Source: Acinetobacter haemolyticus CIP 64.3 = MTCC 9819 (GTDB taxonomy: Bacteria > Pseudomonadota > Gammaproteobacteria > Pseudomonadales > Moraxellaceae). From it: a stretch of 64,000 nucleotides of DNA. Both the position numbers and the translations under genes were made by a program. The stretch lies in NCBI RefSeq assembly GCF_000369065.1, contig NZ_KB849799.1, forward strand, positions 493,522 through 557,521, given 5' to 3'. The notes under the pieces are model-generated. The model saw only the letters and a program-made list of their open reading frames with translations, was not told the DNA's origin and made no database searches. Of this stretch, positions 36,736 through 46,627 are shown piece after piece (position 1 is the stretch's first letter; each line of letters starts with the position of its first letter).

Positions 36736-37395
36736 ATGACCAGTTATTTCGGTATTCTTCCGTCAGCAAGTTTGAGTCAGGATATTCAACTTGCACAAGC
36801 CAATCGTGATAGTAAAGAGCCACAATACCCTTTACGTGACAAAATTTCTCTTCAGCTTACTGATGAGTTAATTGACACCATGTTGGTTCATTTGGTTCAA
36901 CAATTTCCGCCAAGTGAAAAACGTGATACCACTGAAGGACTTGCGATTAAAATTCGTAGCATTGTCGAAACCTTGATGAAACAGCTTCTAGGAAAAACAT
37001 CTAACGAACAAGTCTTAGAATCTTTAGCCTTTATGGAAAAGAGTTTGTTTACTGACAATGATGGTAAGCAACGTATTGGTACCGTTTTGCCGGATAGCTT
37101 AGTCACAGAGATGAAGAAAAGCTTTGCTGAAGTTCAAGCGGGTAATGGTAAAGCTCAGCGTGACGCTTTAACCCAACAATTTAAATCTTTCGCTGATGCA
37201 CTTATCCAACACTTTATGACTGAGTACAACAAAACACTTGGTCTAGGTATGGTTAAACGTGGTGTGGCAAGCGTAGCAACTAGCGGTGTTGAAACAGCTG
37301 TACATATCGTGATCAAAAAACTTATTCCAAGTTTAAGTCAAGCTGAGTTAGAAGTATTTACCAAACACTTTGACCAGCTGTTGATTCAAAAATAA
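36736..37395 (+). CDS. Conserved hypothetical protein downstream of queF
   Basis: A 219-residue soluble protein without signal or membrane helix, mostly helical, with LTDELIDTMLVHLVQQFPP near residue 40 and VHIVIKKLIPSLSQAELE near the end. I do not recognise the family. It follows queF by 33 bp and ends at a clear terminator, so it probably belongs to the same transcript. The function cannot be read from the sequence. Confidence 0.7.
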   Translation: MTSYFGILPSASLSQDIQLAQANRDSKEPQYPLRDKISLQLTDELIDTMLVHLVQQFPPSEKRDTTEGLAIKIRSIVETLMKQLLGKTSNEQVLESLAFMEKSLFTDNDGKQRIGTVLPDSLVTEMKKSFAEVQAGNGKAQRDALTQQFKSFADALIQHFMTEYNKTLGLGMVKRGVASVATSGVETAVHIVIKKLIPSLSQAELEVFTKHFDQLLIQK

Positions 37396-37410
37396 GCTAG
37401 CATTCATATC

Positions 37411-37442
37411 AAAGCGATGATTGTAAAATCGTCGCTTTTTTT
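37411..37442 (+). terminator. Terminator of the ABC-queF operon
   Basis: AAAGCGATGATT-GTAA-AATCGTCGCTTT (one T.G pair) followed by seven T, 15 bases after the hypothetical gene. Confidence 0.9.
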
Positions 37443-37548
37443 ATGCCGATTTAAAACCAAGAAGTGTCACAATTTCTAAATTTTCATTGTCTAAATCAGC
37501 GTTTATGTTAGCATTCCCGAAGCCTTGATTTCCCTGATCTAGAATCGC

Positions 37549-38691
37549 ATGTCTCCAAGCTCCCAATACAAATTTTTACGTCAAGCACCTCGTGATGGCT
37601 TAAGCACAGCGACACAGCCTTCCCGTTGGCAACAACTGCATATCGACCCATGGCTTTGTCTTTTTTTGATTCTAAATGCCATTCTTGGGCTAACCATCTT
37701 ATATAGCGCGTCGGCACAAAACGTCGGCTTAGTCAGTCGACAAGCCATCAGTTTTTGTATTGGCTTTGTGGTCATGTTGAGTTTGGCGCAAATTCCACCC
37801 AAGGTTTATCAGGCGTTTTCCCCTTATTTTTATGCTTTTGGGGTTCTATCTTTACTTGCGGTGATGATTTTTGGTGAAGTGCGTATGGGGGCACAGCGTT
37901 GGATCGATATCCCCGGCTTTGGAAGTGTCCAACCCAGTGAATTTATGAAAATTGGCATGCCGATGATGATCGCATGGTTTTTGTCTCGTAAAGCGCTTCC
38001 ACCTAGTTTCTCTCAGGTTTTTCTATCACTTATCCTGATTCTGATTCCTTTTGTACTGATTGCTGAACAGCCCGATCTCGGTACATCACTATTAGTAATT
38101 GCAAGTGGGATTTTTGTGCTTTTCTTGAGTGGTTTATCTTGGAAATTAATTGCCGCAGCTGCGGGTGCGGTTGCGATCGTGATCCCAATTGCATGGCACT
38201 TTTTACTACACAATTACCAACGGCAACGTGTACTAACTTTATTAAACCCTGAAGCGGATGCTTTAGGCACAGGTTGGAACATTATTCAGTCGAAAACAGC
38301 GATTGGCTCAGGTGGCTTTTCTGGTAAAGGTTTTCTAGAGGGTACTCAGTCGCATCTACATTTTTTACCAGAAGGTCACACCGACTTCATTATTGCCGCT
38401 TATTCAGAAGAGTTTGGTTTAATTGGTGTGACGCTGCTGATCCTATTATATTTCGCAATTATTTTTAGAACCTTTCAAATTGGTCTACAAAGTTTCCATA
38501 ACTATGGTCGTTTAGTTGCTGGCGCATTTGGTTTGTCATTTTTTGTTTATGTATTTGTAAATGCAGGCATGGTCAGTGGTATTTTACCTGTAGTGGGCGT
38601 GCCGTTGCCTTTTATGAGCTACGGTGGAACTGCAATTATTACACTTATGGCGACTTTTGGACTGGTTATGTCTATTCATACGCATCGATAA
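37549..38691 (+). CDS. rodA: Rod-shape-determining peptidoglycan glycosyltransferase RodA
   Basis: This 380-residue SEDS-family membrane protein polymerises lipid II during cell elongation. About ten membrane helices and the signatures QRWIDIPGFGSVQPSEFMKI, LVIAEQPDLGTSLL-like (VLIAEQPDLGTSLLV), FLPEGHTDFI and GVPLPFMSYGGTA are visible. The N-terminus before LHIDPWLCL is short and soluble. mltB follows 19 bp later. The partner PBP2 gene is not in this window. Confidence 0.95.
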   Translation: MSPSSQYKFLRQAPRDGLSTATQPSRWQQLHIDPWLCLFLILNAILGLTILYSASAQNVGLVSRQAISFCIGFVVMLSLAQIPPKVYQAFSPYFYAFGVLSLLAVMIFGEVRMGAQRWIDIPGFGSVQPSEFMKIGMPMMIAWFLSRKALPPSFSQVFLSLILILIPFVLIAEQPDLGTSLLVIASGIFVLFLSGLSWKLIAAAAGAVAIVIPIAWHFLLHNYQRQRVLTLLNPEADALGTGWNIIQSKTAIGSGGFSGKGFLEGTQSHLHFLPEGHTDFIIAAYSEEFGLIGVTLLILLYFAIIFRTFQIGLQSFHNYGRLVAGAFGLSFFVYVFVNAGMVSGILPVVGVPLPFMSYGGTAIITLMATFGLVMSIHTHR

Positions 38692-38710
38692 CGAGGAATT
38701 TTATAAACAT

Positions 38711-39712
38711 ATGTTGAATAACACTCTAAATAAAACAGTTCGATTTCTTAGCTTAAGTGCAGGTTTATTCTTAAGCTGTAATTGGGTTCATGCCAATGAA
38801 TTTTACTCCCACCCTAATTATTCAGCGTTCAAGCAAAAAACGATGTCTACTTATGGTTTAAGTAGCGAGCAAGTTGATACCGCTATGAGTGGTGCGCGTA
38901 ATCTGCCCAACATTTTAAATATCATGACACGTCCTGGTGAAAGTAAACCTTGGTACGAATATCGATCTATGTTTTTGGTTGAAGGTACCATTCAGCGCGG
39001 TATCCGCTTTAAAAACCAGTACGAAGATGCCCTAAATCGTGCAGAACAGCAATTTGGCGTACCTAAAGCAGTGATCCTTGGGGTTTTAGGCGTAGAAACA
39101 GGATACGGGGCAAATAAAGGTTCTTTTGTAACACGCGATGCTTTAGCAACGCTGGCTTTTGGCTACCCACGTCGGGCTGACTACTTCAGTGATGAACTAT
39201 CAGCGCTCATCGCATGGACTTACAAAGAAGGTTATCCAACCAATAGTATTGTCGGTTCATATGCGGGTGCAATTGGATACCCTCAGTTTATGCCGAGCAA
39301 TATTCAAAAACTGGGGGTCGATTACGATGGCAATGGTCATATTGACTTAAGAAACTCTGCTATCGATGCGATTGGATCAATTGCAAATTATTTAGCGAAG
39401 CATGGTTGGGAACGAGATCGCCCGATTGGCTTTCCAGCACGTTATCTTGGAAATGACCCAGAAAGTATCATTGCAAAAGATTTGACACTCCCTACACCGT
39501 ATGGTGAGTTAAAACGACTTGGGATTACACCTGTTAATCCGCTGGTAAAAATCGACGATCTTGATCTAGTGAATGTCATCCAACTGCAAGATCGTTCTGG
39601 TCCGATTTATTACATTACTTATCCGAATTTCCAAGTCATTACAACCTATAACAGAAGCCGTATGTACGCGACTGCTGTATGGTTATTGGGCACTGAAGTA
39701 GCTAGTCGATAG
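38711..39712 (+). CDS. mltB: Membrane-bound/periplasmic lytic transglycosylase B
   Basis: The 333-residue protein has an export signal (FLSLSAGLFLSCNWVHA, residues about 10-28) and the MltB fold: GVLGVETGYGANKG with the catalytic Glu, AIGYPQFMPSNIQKLGVDYDGNGHIDL and the NYLAKHGWERDRPI region. A Cys in FLSCN is near the end of the signal, but the lipobox is poor, so lipidation is uncertain. It is probably cotranscribed with rodA; MltB enzymes cleave peptidoglycan chains during wall growth. The start at 38711 avoids a 3' overlap with rodA that the longer frame (38624) would need. Confidence 0.9.
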   Translation: MLNNTLNKTVRFLSLSAGLFLSCNWVHANEFYSHPNYSAFKQKTMSTYGLSSEQVDTAMSGARNLPNILNIMTRPGESKPWYEYRSMFLVEGTIQRGIRFKNQYEDALNRAEQQFGVPKAVILGVLGVETGYGANKGSFVTRDALATLAFGYPRRADYFSDELSALIAWTYKEGYPTNSIVGSYAGAIGYPQFMPSNIQKLGVDYDGNGHIDLRNSAIDAIGSIANYLAKHGWERDRPIGFPARYLGNDPESIIAKDLTLPTPYGELKRLGITPVNPLVKIDDLDLVNVIQLQDRSGPIYYITYPNFQVITTYNRSRMYATAVWLLGTEVASR

Positions 39713-40045
39713 ACTAGCTTTTTAGAACTTTACAAAAAGTCAATAAAATAAATAGAGCAAAAGTATACCAAATCAGCAAAAAACATATCTTGTTACAATA
39801 TTGATTATTTATTGATCAATATTTGTGTGTTTTTGTACTTTTTGTTGCTATTTATCTCCAATGACTAGACACACTTCGCAAGCGATGAATATTATCCACA
39901 CCAAGTGAACGGGCCGTTAAAACGCATAAAATGGTTAAAACTGCCCTCCAAATTGCAAATTGCAAAAGTGAATAATTAGACATGTGCACTATATTTCAGG
40001 TGTTTTTGTTGAAATAGAAAAGCATGTTCTCTAGGAGTTTATACA
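39713..40045. other. Gene-free region upstream of rlpA
   Basis: AT-rich intergenic DNA. It has the short tandem repeat AAATTGCAAATTGCAAAA near 39950, but I see no RNA gene or strong terminator in it. It should hold the rlpA promoter. Confidence 0.45.
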
Positions 40046-40657
40046 ATGCAGTTTTCGCTAAAATATATTCTAGCGCTGACGGCAGGCTTAAGTTTAAGCC
40101 CGTTACATGCTGAAATGGTTCAGTCTTCATCGTTAAACAGCGATGTTGAAGGTACTAATTTGGCAGCCCGCGTTCTTAGCAAAGATTCTCAAAATTTTAA
40201 TTCGCGTCTTTCTAACGTAAATAGTCTTTCAATCACTGAGCGCTCAGGTGACCAAGTACGTCGTCAAACGATCGCTGCTAAAATCGACATCCCTGAAGAA
40301 GAGCCTTCAGTGATTGAAAAACTGAATACAGTTGCATCAAACACTGTACGTAAGTTTAGTCAAACTGGTGTTGCTTCTTGGTATGGTCGTCAATTCCACG
40401 GCCGTAAAACTGCAAGTGGTGAAACATTCGATATGAATGCAATGACCGCTGCACACCGTAGCCTTCCGCTAAACTGCTATATTCGCGTAACCAATCGAGA
40501 TAATGGTAAAAGTGTTGTGGTAAAGGTTAATGATCGTGGTCCTTTCCATGGTAACCGTGTACTTGATTTATCTTATGGTGCGGCGAAACAAATCGGTCTT
40601 ACAAATGCAGGTCTTGGTAAAGTTAGTATCGAACGTGTAGACGGACCTAACTCTTAA
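40046..40657 (+). CDS. rlpA: RlpA-type septal/wall protein with double-psi beta-barrel
   Basis: The 203-residue protein has a standard (signal peptidase I type) signal ending near LHAEM, not a lipobox. From about residue 110 to 200 it forms the DPBB domain of RlpA: GVASWYGRQFHGRKTASGE, MTAAHRSLPLNCYIRVT, VKVNDRGPFHGNRVLDLS. Some RlpA proteins cleave or bind denuded glycans at the septum. The SPOR domain present in many homologues is missing, so the enzyme activity and septal targeting are uncertain. Confidence 0.85.
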   Translation: MQFSLKYILALTAGLSLSPLHAEMVQSSSLNSDVEGTNLAARVLSKDSQNFNSRLSNVNSLSITERSGDQVRRQTIAAKIDIPEEEPSVIEKLNTVASNTVRKFSQTGVASWYGRQFHGRKTASGETFDMNAMTAAHRSLPLNCYIRVTNRDNGKSVVVKVNDRGPFHGNRVLDLSYGAAKQIGLTNAGLGKVSIERVDGPNS

Positions 40658-40681
40658 GCTAAGGCCAGTCATACAATCCAT

Positions 40682-40707
40682 AAAAGCCACCTAGTGTGGC
40701 TTTTTTT
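40682..40707 (+). terminator. Terminator of rlpA
   Basis: AAAAGCCAC-CTAGT-GTGGCTTTT followed by further T residues, 25 bases after the stop. Confidence 0.88.
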
Positions 40708-40808
40708 ATTGCCATCCTAATCAAACGTCCCTCTCAATCCTTTTGACGCTAAAACTATTCTTCGGTATATTGAAAAAATTAAAAAAATATTATTGCAAGG
40801 AGAGCACT

Positions 40809-41261
40809 GTGAAATCGATCGATGAGTGGTTTGAGGAATATAGCGATAGTCATCAAAATCAAACCAATAAGAAAATCCATTGGGTTTGCGTTCCAGCGAT
40901 CTTGTTTTCAATCATTGGTATTCTGGCGCACTTTAGCACCTTACTCACCGCACTATTGCTGGTTTTAACTTTAGTTTTTTATGCCCGTTTAGACATCGTA
41001 CTTGCGATTGCGATGGCTGCTTTATTAGCCGTCATGGCGTGGCTGATTGTGATTTTACCTGTCGGCGTCGGATTCTATATTGGCGTATTTGTGATTGCAT
41101 GGATCGGGCAGTTTTATGGGCACAAAGTTGAAGGTAAGAAGCCGTCATTCTTTAAAGACTTACAATTCCTTCTGATTGGCCCTGTATGGTGTATGGATGC
41201 TTATTTAGCTAAAGTCCTACCTAAATGGAAATCTCGTCAAAAATTGGCGGTTACAAGCTGA
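40809..41261 (+). CDS. DUF962/Mpo1-like membrane protein (GTG start)
   Basis: The 150-residue protein starts VKSIDEWFEEYSDSHQNQTNKKIHWVCVP and continues with four membrane helices and YGHKVEGKKPSFFKDLQFLLIGP, the DUF962 pattern. Yeast Mpo1 of this family is a dioxygenase in fatty-acid alpha-oxidation; the conserved His of HWVCVP and the GHKVEGKKPS loop fit. The start is GTG at 40809, supported by AAGGAGAG seven bases upstream; the alternative TTG at 40743 has no such site. Confidence 0.8.
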   Translation: MKSIDEWFEEYSDSHQNQTNKKIHWVCVPAILFSIIGILAHFSTLLTALLLVLTLVFYARLDIVLAIAMAALLAVMAWLIVILPVGVGFYIGVFVIAWIGQFYGHKVEGKKPSFFKDLQFLLIGPVWCMDAYLAKVLPKWKSRQKLAVTS

Positions 41262-41281
41262 TTTAGCGCATATCTTTCTAG

Positions 41282-41310
41282 ACAAGGTCTGTTACATAGA
41301 CAGACCTTGT
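41282..41310 (+). terminator. Terminator of the DUF962 gene
   Basis: ACAAGGTCTGT and ACAGACCTTGT form an 11-bp stem around TACATAG, followed by TATTTT. Confidence 0.82.
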
Positions 41311-41324
41311 TATTTTAGAAGAAT

Positions 41325-41795
41325 TTATTGATATATTCGTCCATTATGCTTTAACCAACCATCGATATGTTTTCTTCTTGGGTCATGATGCGTCCAGTGA
41401 ATCACCCCACCTTTATCGTTATATTCATATACGCCATAAAACTCTACAACATCACCTTTTTTCAATTGCTCTACTCTAGGTGCCAAGTCAATATTATGTG
41501 CAATCAATAGCGTCAAACCATTCTCCAGTTGGAGGATCATTCGTTGGTGCCTAGAGCCATCGTTATCATCGGGAAGAACCGCCTTCACAGTTCCATGTGA
41601 ACGCACCTGAAGTTTGCTTCGTTGCTGCTGAAAGGCTTGCATGATCTTGGCTTGATCATCAACACCATGCTGCTCAACTGATGAGGATGCTTCTCCACGT
41701 TGTGTACTATTTTGCTTAAGATCCAAGCCAATATAAGCAAATACCAGTAACGCAATGACAATCAATAAGATCCAATTATTTTTTTGAGTTTTCAT
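41325..41795 (-). CDS. DUF3465 membrane-anchored protein
   Basis: The protein (156 residues) has one N-terminal membrane anchor (NNWILLIVIALLVFAYIGL) and a C-terminal OB-like domain of about 100 residues: HGTVKAVLPDDNDGSRHQRMIL, LLIAHNIDLAPRV, KGDVVEFYGVYEYN and WTHHDPRRKHIDGWLKHNG, the DUF3465 family. Function unknown. ATG at 41795 has AAAGGTAAGA upstream and is preferred to GTG at 41816. Confidence 0.8.
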   Translation of the reverse strand: MKTQKNNWILLIVIALLVFAYIGLDLKQNSTQRGEASSSVEQHGVDDQAKIMQAFQQQRSKLQVRSHGTVKAVLPDDNDGSRHQRMILQLENGLTLLIAHNIDLAPRVEQLKKGDVVEFYGVYEYNDKGGVIHWTHHDPRRKHIDGWLKHNGRIYQ

Positions 41796-41821
41796 TCTTA
41801 CCTTTCTTTCGTTCACAATGT

Positions 41822-41852
41822 AAAAATGCCAATCAACTTGATTGGCATTTTT
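41822..41852 (-). terminator. Terminator of sthA
   Basis: AAAAATGCCAATCAA-CTT-GATTGGCATTTTT lies just after the sthA stop, with T runs on both strands. Confidence 0.85.
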
Positions 41853-41876
41853 ATAATATCAGACAATATCCTTCGC

Positions 41877-43292
41877 TTAGAATAAACGATTGATTCCGTT
41901 TAAGGCGGCCACACGATAAGCTTCTGCCATCGTTGGATAGTTAAAAGTTGTTTCAACAAAATACTTCAAGGTATTGTTTGGACTATGCATCACCACCTGA
42001 CCAATGTGAATAATCTCAGCAGCATTGTTCCCGAAACAGTGAATACCTAACACTTCTAAGGTATCACGATGGAATAGTATCTTTAATTCCCCCACCGTAT
42101 CCCCTGTAATTTGTGCACGAGCTAAATGACGGAAAGACGCTTGTCCAACTTCGTATGGGATTCTTTCTTCAGTCAGTTCCTGTTCAGTTTTACCAATCGA
42201 GGAAATTTCTGGAATGGTGTAAATGCCCGTCGGTACATCTTTAATTGGTTTGACATTTTTCTCGCCAACCATATTAGCACCTGCACAACGCCCTTGGTCA
42301 TATGCTGCCGATGCGAGTGACGGCCAACCGATTACATCACCTGCTGCAAAAATATTTTCCACTTCAGTTTGATATTGATCATTTACCATTAATTGACCAC
42401 GGCTATTCGGTACTAAACCAACATTTTCTAAGCCTAGACCATCCGTGTTGCCCGAACGCCCATTACACCACAAGATTGCATCTGCTTTGATTTTCTTACC
42501 ACTGAGCAAGTGTAAAACCACATGATCATCAAAAGTTTCTAAACGATCAATTTGCTCATTGTGTCGAATCAATACACCTTGTTCACGTAAGTGATATGAC
42601 AATGCATCTGCGATCTCATCATCCAAGTAACTGAGTAATTTTTGTTGTGTGTTAATCAAATCAACCTTATGGTCTAGCCCAATAAAGATCGATGCATACT
42701 CACAACCAATTACACCCGCACCATAAATGATAATTTTTTGGATCGTATAATCAAGATCTAAAATCTTATCTGAATCAAAGACACGTGGATGATTGAAGTC
42801 TAGACCTTGCGGTTGGTATGGACGACTACCAGTAGCAATCACGATCTGCTTACAAATGATGGTATCTTTAATGCCATCCTGACCAAAAATTAAAACCGTA
42901 TTTTTATCTTGGATATATGCACGACCATGAAAAACTTCAATTTTATTACGATCGTAAAAACGGGTATGTGTATCTACTTGTTGTTGAATGACTTTGTGCG
43001 CATTTCGTAATACCTGTTTCATCGTGAACTGTTTCCACTCACCTACTTTTTGAAACATCGGATCACGCTGATAACGGATAATACTGGAAACAGTTTGTCG
43101 TAATGCTTTACTAGGAATCGTACCTACATGTGCACAGTTACCACCAAGTTGATCACGAACATCAACAATTGCTACACGTCTACCTGCTTTAGCTAGCTTC
43201 ATTGCCGCGCCTTCACCAGCTGGGCCAGAACCGAGAATTACTGCATCATATTTGACAATATTCCCACCAACGACCTCTTTCTTACGTGGCAT
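41877..43292 (-). CDS. sthA: Soluble pyridine nucleotide transhydrogenase
   Basis: The 471-residue flavoprotein exchanges hydride between NADPH and NAD. It has the FAD site [19 protein letters not shown], the partial redox motif [13 protein letters not shown], where the second Cys of disulfide reductases is Thr as in transhydrogenases, a second Rossmann site [12 protein letters not shown], and [20 protein letters not shown]. The frame can be extended to 43370, but ATG at 43292 has AAAGGAGC six bases upstream, an excellent site. Confidence 0.93.
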   Translation of the reverse strand: MPRKKEVVGGNIVKYDAVILGSGPAGEGAAMKLAKAGRRVAIVDVRDQLGGNCAHVGTIPSKALRQTVSSIIRYQRDPMFQKVGEWKQFTMKQVLRNAHKVIQQQVDTHTRFYDRNKIEVFHGRAYIQDKNTVLIFGQDGIKDTIICKQIVIATGSRPYQPQGLDFNHPRVFDSDKILDLDYTIQKIIIYGAGVIGCEYASIFIGLDHKVDLINTQQKLLSYLDDEIADALSYHLREQGVLIRHNEQIDRLETFDDHVVLHLLSGKKIKADAILWCNGRSGNTDGLGLENVGLVPNSRGQLMVNDQYQTEVENIFAAGDVIGWPSLASAAYDQGRCAGANMVGEKNVKPIKDVPTGIYTIPEISSIGKTEQELTEERIPYEVGQASFRHLARAQITGDTVGELKILFHRDTLEVLGIHCFGNNAAEIIHIGQVVMHSPNNTLKYFVETTFNYPTMAEAYRVAALNGINRLF

Positions 43293-43481
43293 TAAAAGCT
43301 CCTTTGATTTCTCGCTGCGTATTTCTAAATATATGATAACTAATATGCGTTGAATTGATATATTTCTCAATCGTATATTTTATATATAGACATTTTTAAA
43401 ATGAATACCTAATTCGTCCTATCCCGCAGCAAATTTGACTATAATAACAAGAGATTTGAAATCAAAGGTTGTAGAAAAGAT

Positions 43482-44495
43482 ATGTCTGAACACCGTAAAC
43501 CTGAACAGGGTCAAAAACTTCGTGGCGCAGAAAAAGTCGCAAGAATTCCTGTAAAAGTTATCCCTACGGTTGAAGTGCCTCGCAAGCCAGACTGGATTCG
43601 CGTCAAAATGACAGCCCCAGACGAAGTTCAGCGCATCAAAACTACGCTACGTTCGCAAAAACTTCATACAGTCTGCGAAGAAGCAGCCTGCCCTAATCTA
43701 CCAGAGTGTTTTGGTGGGGGTACTGCCACATTCATGATTATGGGTGATATTTGTACTCGCCGTTGTCCATTCTGTGACGTCGCACATGGTCGCCCAAATG
43801 CACTTGATCCTGATGAACCACGCCATATGGCAGAGACGATTTCCAATCTTGGTTTAAAATATGCCGTAATTACATCGGTGGATCGTGATGATCTGCTAGA
43901 TGGTGGTGCTCAACACTTTGTTGATTGTATCAAAGAAGCCCGCGCTTTGAGTCCGAAAACTTTATTGGAAATTCTAGTTCCTGATTTCCGTGGTCGTATG
44001 GATATCGCCTTACGTATCATGACTGAATGTCCACCTGATGTTTTCAATCACAATATTGAAACTGTTCCGCGTTTATATAAAGCAATGCGTCCAGGTTCAG
44101 ACTATCAACATTCTTTAAATCTTTTGAAAATGTTTAAAGAATACTGCCCTGATGTACCGACTAAATGTGGTTTGATGGTTGGTATTGGTGAGACAGAAGA
44201 AGAAGTGATTGCATTGCTTGATGATCTTCGTGCTCACGATGTTGATTACGTAACGATTGGTCAATATCTACAACCATCTAAGCAACATGCACCAATTGAC
44301 CGCTTTGTCACACCAGAAGAATTCGAGCGTTATGCAGAACATGGTCGTAAACTCGGTTTCAGAAATATCTGGTCTGCACCAATGGTTCGTTCAAGCTACT
44401 TTGCTGATCGCCAATATCATGGTGAGCCCGTACCAGCAGTACGCCGCAAAGTAGATCCTGCTAAAAAGATTGCAGTACAAACTGTAGAAGCCTAG
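43482..44495 (+). CDS. lipA: Lipoyl synthase
   Basis: LipA inserts two sulfurs into octanoyl chains on carrier proteins. The 337-residue radical SAM enzyme has both iron-sulfur sites: the auxiliary cluster Cys65, Cys70, Cys76 in [16 protein letters not shown] and the SAM cluster CxxxCxxC at Cys91, Cys95, Cys98 in CTRRCPFC. The [10 protein letters not shown] region near the C-terminus carries the conserved Arg-Ser-Ser motif. It is not next to lipB here. The unrelated lipase at 9783 should not be confused with it. Confidence 0.96.
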   Translation: MSEHRKPEQGQKLRGAEKVARIPVKVIPTVEVPRKPDWIRVKMTAPDEVQRIKTTLRSQKLHTVCEEAACPNLPECFGGGTATFMIMGDICTRRCPFCDVAHGRPNALDPDEPRHMAETISNLGLKYAVITSVDRDDLLDGGAQHFVDCIKEARALSPKTLLEILVPDFRGRMDIALRIMTECPPDVFNHNIETVPRLYKAMRPGSDYQHSLNLLKMFKEYCPDVPTKCGLMVGIGETEEEVIALLDDLRAHDVDYVTIGQYLQPSKQHAPIDRFVTPEEFERYAEHGRKLGFRNIWSAPMVRSSYFADRQYHGEPVPAVRRKVDPAKKIAVQTVEA

Positions 44496-44516
44496 TCCTA
44501 ACTCAATAATTTAGTT

Positions 44517-44548
44517 AAAGAGAGAATATTATATTCTCTCTTTTTTTT
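44517..44548 (+). terminator. Terminator of lipoyl synthase
   Basis: AAAGAGAGAATAT-T-ATATTCTCTCTTT, a 13-bp stem followed by T residues. Confidence 0.88.
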
Positions 44549-44857
44549 ACAATATGCTTCGACCAAACCATGTCACAACTTAAGCCTTTCTGATCAACCG
44601 TGAATTCGGCGTGAAGAATTACAACTCAAAACTCTACTACAAAAAAATCACTTAAAAACATAAATTTACTTTGAATACTCACACTTATATCCTGATTAAG
44701 GTTGATAAAAACTATTTGAACTCACAATGAAAAAATAGAGGTTTCAATCTTTATTTATAACTCGTCATAAACTTACTAGAAGTTCTCGTTTTATACATGA
44801 TACGGAATAAGACCAACAACTTCTTACCAAAAAATGTATTAATCAGGATATGAAAAA
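44549..44857. other. Gene-free region before the DUF4394 gene
   Basis: About 310 bp with the promoter of the next gene expected near its right end; I see no repeat, RNA gene or operator that I can support. Confidence 0.4.
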
Positions 44858-46564
44858 ATGAATAGAAAAACTTTATCACTAAGTACAGCAATCCTAGGTA
44901 GCGTATTTCTTTTAGGGTGTAACAGTGATTCTAATAATGATTCTAAGCCCTCAGCTACCAATACGGGCGATGTACTGATTTTAACGTCCAATGGAATGAT
45001 CAGCTCAATTAACCGTGATCAACCTGAAAAACTAGTATCTAATCTTAAAATTACAGGCTTACAAGCAGATGAACAACTCATCGGTATTGATCATCGCCCC
45101 AAAGACGGCAAACTTTATGCTGTTGGCACCATGGGCAATATTTACACACTAAATCCTCAAACGGGTCGAGTTACATGGGTAAGTAAATTAGTTGCAGACC
45201 CAAGTGATACAACAGATGGCAATGCACCTTACAGCAAAATAACGGGAAATCCTGATTTAATGACTGTGAATTTCAATCCAGCAGCAGACCGTCTAAGAGT
45301 AATTGGCAATGATGGGCAAAATTTACGAATCAATGTAGATACAGGCGCAACGATTACCGATGGCAATATCAGCTCAGGAACTGACTCAGTTTCGATTATC
45401 GCTGCCGCATATACCAACGCAATGGCTGGTACGGGTTCTACACGATTATTTAGTATTGATCAAAACACTGATCGTATCTATCTACAAAACGCCAATGCAG
45501 GTACTTTGGGTAGCTCAGCAATGCTCGCTTCTGGTGTTAATATTTCTGGTGGCGGTGGTTTTGATATTGATCCTATTAATAATGTTGGCTATGCAGCCCT
45601 CAAAGCTGCTGGAACCTATCAACTTCATCACTTAAATCTTGCAACTGTAGGTTCTGACAATGCCGCTGTTGTAGAAAGTAAAAACTTACCAAATCTGTTT
45701 CAAACTGCAGGAATCCGTGGTTTAGCACTTGAAAGTGCCAAAGATACTGGCGCTCATGCATTTGGCCTGAGTGCGAATAATCAACTACTGCACTTTATGG
45801 TAAATAGTCCAAATACAGTCAAACAAACTAATATCACAGGCTTGAAGGTTGGAGAAAAAATTGTCGGTATAGATTTCAGATTCAAAACAATGACCGATAA
45901 ATCAGGCATGCTTTATGGATTAAGTGATCAATCAAATCTATACACTATCAATATGCAAACAGGTATGGCAACACTTCAAACTTCATTGAAAGCTGCAATG
46001 GGTGATGATAATCCATTCACTACACTGCTAGGTACCAATTTTGCCGTTGACTTTAACCCAGCAGCAGACCGATTACGTGTTATTAGCAATACTGGACAAA
46101 GCTTACGTATCAATGTTGACACTGGTGACACCATTACCGATGGTGAACTCAATGGAATCGAAGATGCTGTTGTAACCGCAGCCGCTTACACTAATAGCTT
46201 CCAAACGCCGATCGCTATGATTGGTACAGAATTATTTAACCTAGATCAAGGCAACCAACTGTTAGTTAAACAAAGTCCACCAAATGATGGCGTACTCAAT
46301 TCAATTGGTGCTTTAGGCATTAACTTAGGGTTAGATAATGGCTTTGATATTGCGGGTGGTGATAACGGTTTTGCATTAGCAACTGTCTCAGGAATGACAG
46401 GACCATCTGTTTTATATCGGATTGATTTAAATAGTGATACAACGATTACGACACCAAGGGCTAGACTTGCTATTAATGTAGACGGCACACCAAATCTAGC
46501 TGCCTCAACGATTGGTAGCAGCACGACCCCTCAACTGATAGATCTCGCGATTATGTTGAAGTAA
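44858..46564 (+). CDS. Lipoprotein with two DUF4394 units
   Basis: This 568-residue product has a lipobox FLLGC near residue 21. The mature part holds two similar units of about 250 residues each: the first includes LVSNLKITGLQADEQLIGIDHRP and FNPAADRLRVIGNDGQNLRINVDTGATITDG, the second repeats VKQTNITGLKVGEKIVGIDFR and FNPAADRLRVISNTGQSLRINVDTGDTITDG. These are DUF4394-type beta-propeller-like segments of unknown function. A strong terminator follows at 46581. Confidence 0.8.
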   Translation: MNRKTLSLSTAILGSVFLLGCNSDSNNDSKPSATNTGDVLILTSNGMISSINRDQPEKLVSNLKITGLQADEQLIGIDHRPKDGKLYAVGTMGNIYTLNPQTGRVTWVSKLVADPSDTTDGNAPYSKITGNPDLMTVNFNPAADRLRVIGNDGQNLRINVDTGATITDGNISSGTDSVSIIAAAYTNAMAGTGSTRLFSIDQNTDRIYLQNANAGTLGSSAMLASGVNISGGGGFDIDPINNVGYAALKAAGTYQLHHLNLATVGSDNAAVVESKNLPNLFQTAGIRGLALESAKDTGAHAFGLSANNQLLHFMVNSPNTVKQTNITGLKVGEKIVGIDFRFKTMTDKSGMLYGLSDQSNLYTINMQTGMATLQTSLKAAMGDDNPFTTLLGTNFAVDFNPAADRLRVISNTGQSLRINVDTGDTITDGELNGIEDAVVTAAAYTNSFQTPIAMIGTELFNLDQGNQLLVKQSPPNDGVLNSIGALGINLGLDNGFDIAGGDNGFALATVSGMTGPSVLYRIDLNSDTTITTPRARLAINVDGTPNLAASTIGSSTTPQLIDLAIMLK

Positions 46565-46580
46565 AAACCCATGCTTAAAT

Positions 46581-46615
46581 AAAAAACACCGCATTTTCAA
46601 ATGCGGTGTTTTTTT
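46581..46615. terminator. Bidirectional terminator, DUF4394 gene / FabH-like gene
   Basis: AAAAAACACCGCATTT-TC-AAATGCGGTGTTTTTT: a very stable stem between convergent genes with A/T runs on both sides. Confidence 0.9.
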
Positions 46616-46627
46616 AACTTATAAAAT

